Source: Paramacrobiotus richtersi
Taxonomy: Eukaryota; Tardigrada; Eutardigrada; Parachela; Macrobiotidae
Assembly: GCA_034698045.1 (NCBI GenBank)
Contig: JAQGAU010000221.1
Coordinates: forward strand, 1-34,070
Direction: 5' to 3'
DNA: 34,070 bases
Part shown: one piece after another, positions 34,049-34,070 of the stretch
Numbering within the stretch: the stretch's first letter is position 1
How the letters are laid out: each line of letters begins with the position of its first letter
Position numbers and translations under genes: made by a program
Notes under the pieces: model-generated
The model's database searches: none
Told to the model about the DNA's origin: nothing
The model's input: only the letters and a program-made list of their open reading frames with translations

Positions 34049-34070
34049 GTTTCCGTGTATGTACTCGAGG

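Noticed and set aside
1-34070. CRISPR arrays, bacterial operons, rRNA genes
   Set aside because: None seen; introns and gene families show eukaryotic nuclear DNA, and the only regular array is the minisatellite without spacers.

Overview
This is eukaryotic nuclear DNA from an invertebrate animal. Genes are split by GT-AG introns, several of them only about 60-90 bp. Coding exons are GC-rich and sit in AT-rich introns and intergenic DNA, and the gene families (insect-type 7TM chemoreceptor, CBP/p300-like TAZ1-KIX protein, F-box protein, FTSJ3/SPB1) are animal or pan-eukaryotic. A small-genome ecdysozoan, possibly a tardigrade, fits best, but that is an inference from overall gene style and was not tested.

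Layout, left to right. A 24-bp minisatellite (about 226-660) abuts a broken protein-kinase copy on the minus strand (836-2312). A six-exon gustatory-receptor-like 7TM gene follows on plus (3815-7122), then about 1.3 kb of AT-rich DNA, then a broken terminal-nucleotidyltransferase fragment on minus (8488-9110). Two adjacent minus-strand reading frames encode an F-box protein (9439-9957) and a protein with a Tudor/chromo-like motif (10122-10952). Facing away from them is a long decayed FTSJ3/SPB1 rRNA methyltransferase gene on plus (11311-16378). It keeps its introns but has lost its start codon and has several frameshifts, a stop in the SAM-binding motif and no middle exons. One of its introns carries extra copies of the next exon's splice acceptor.

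The middle (16.4-22.5 kb) is gene-poor. It holds a possible membrane-protein relic, a small secreted double-psi beta-barrel (expansin/RlpA-like) gene with one frameshift, an unrecognised exon and a possible 45-residue peptide gene. On the right, a minus-strand gene (22503-25543) encodes a pseudokinase followed by a second, active-looking kinase. It is the paralogue of the broken copy at the left end. A 522-bp hAT-type MITE with a perfect 8-bp target duplication lies 217 bp upstream of its start. After more gene-poor DNA comes an intact five-exon minus-strand gene (29179-32044) for a CBP/p300-like protein with TAZ1 and KIX domains but no acetyltransferase region in this window. A fold-back repeat lies upstream of it, and an unrecognised open frame sits at the right edge.

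The genes do not form a pathway. The window reads as a duplication-rich region where intact genes (CBP-like, receptor, kinase 2) are mixed with decaying copies (kinase 1, FTSJ3, nucleotidyltransferase). The CBP-like gene joins in frame across every splice, which argues that the frameshifts elsewhere are mostly real lesions rather than general sequencing error.
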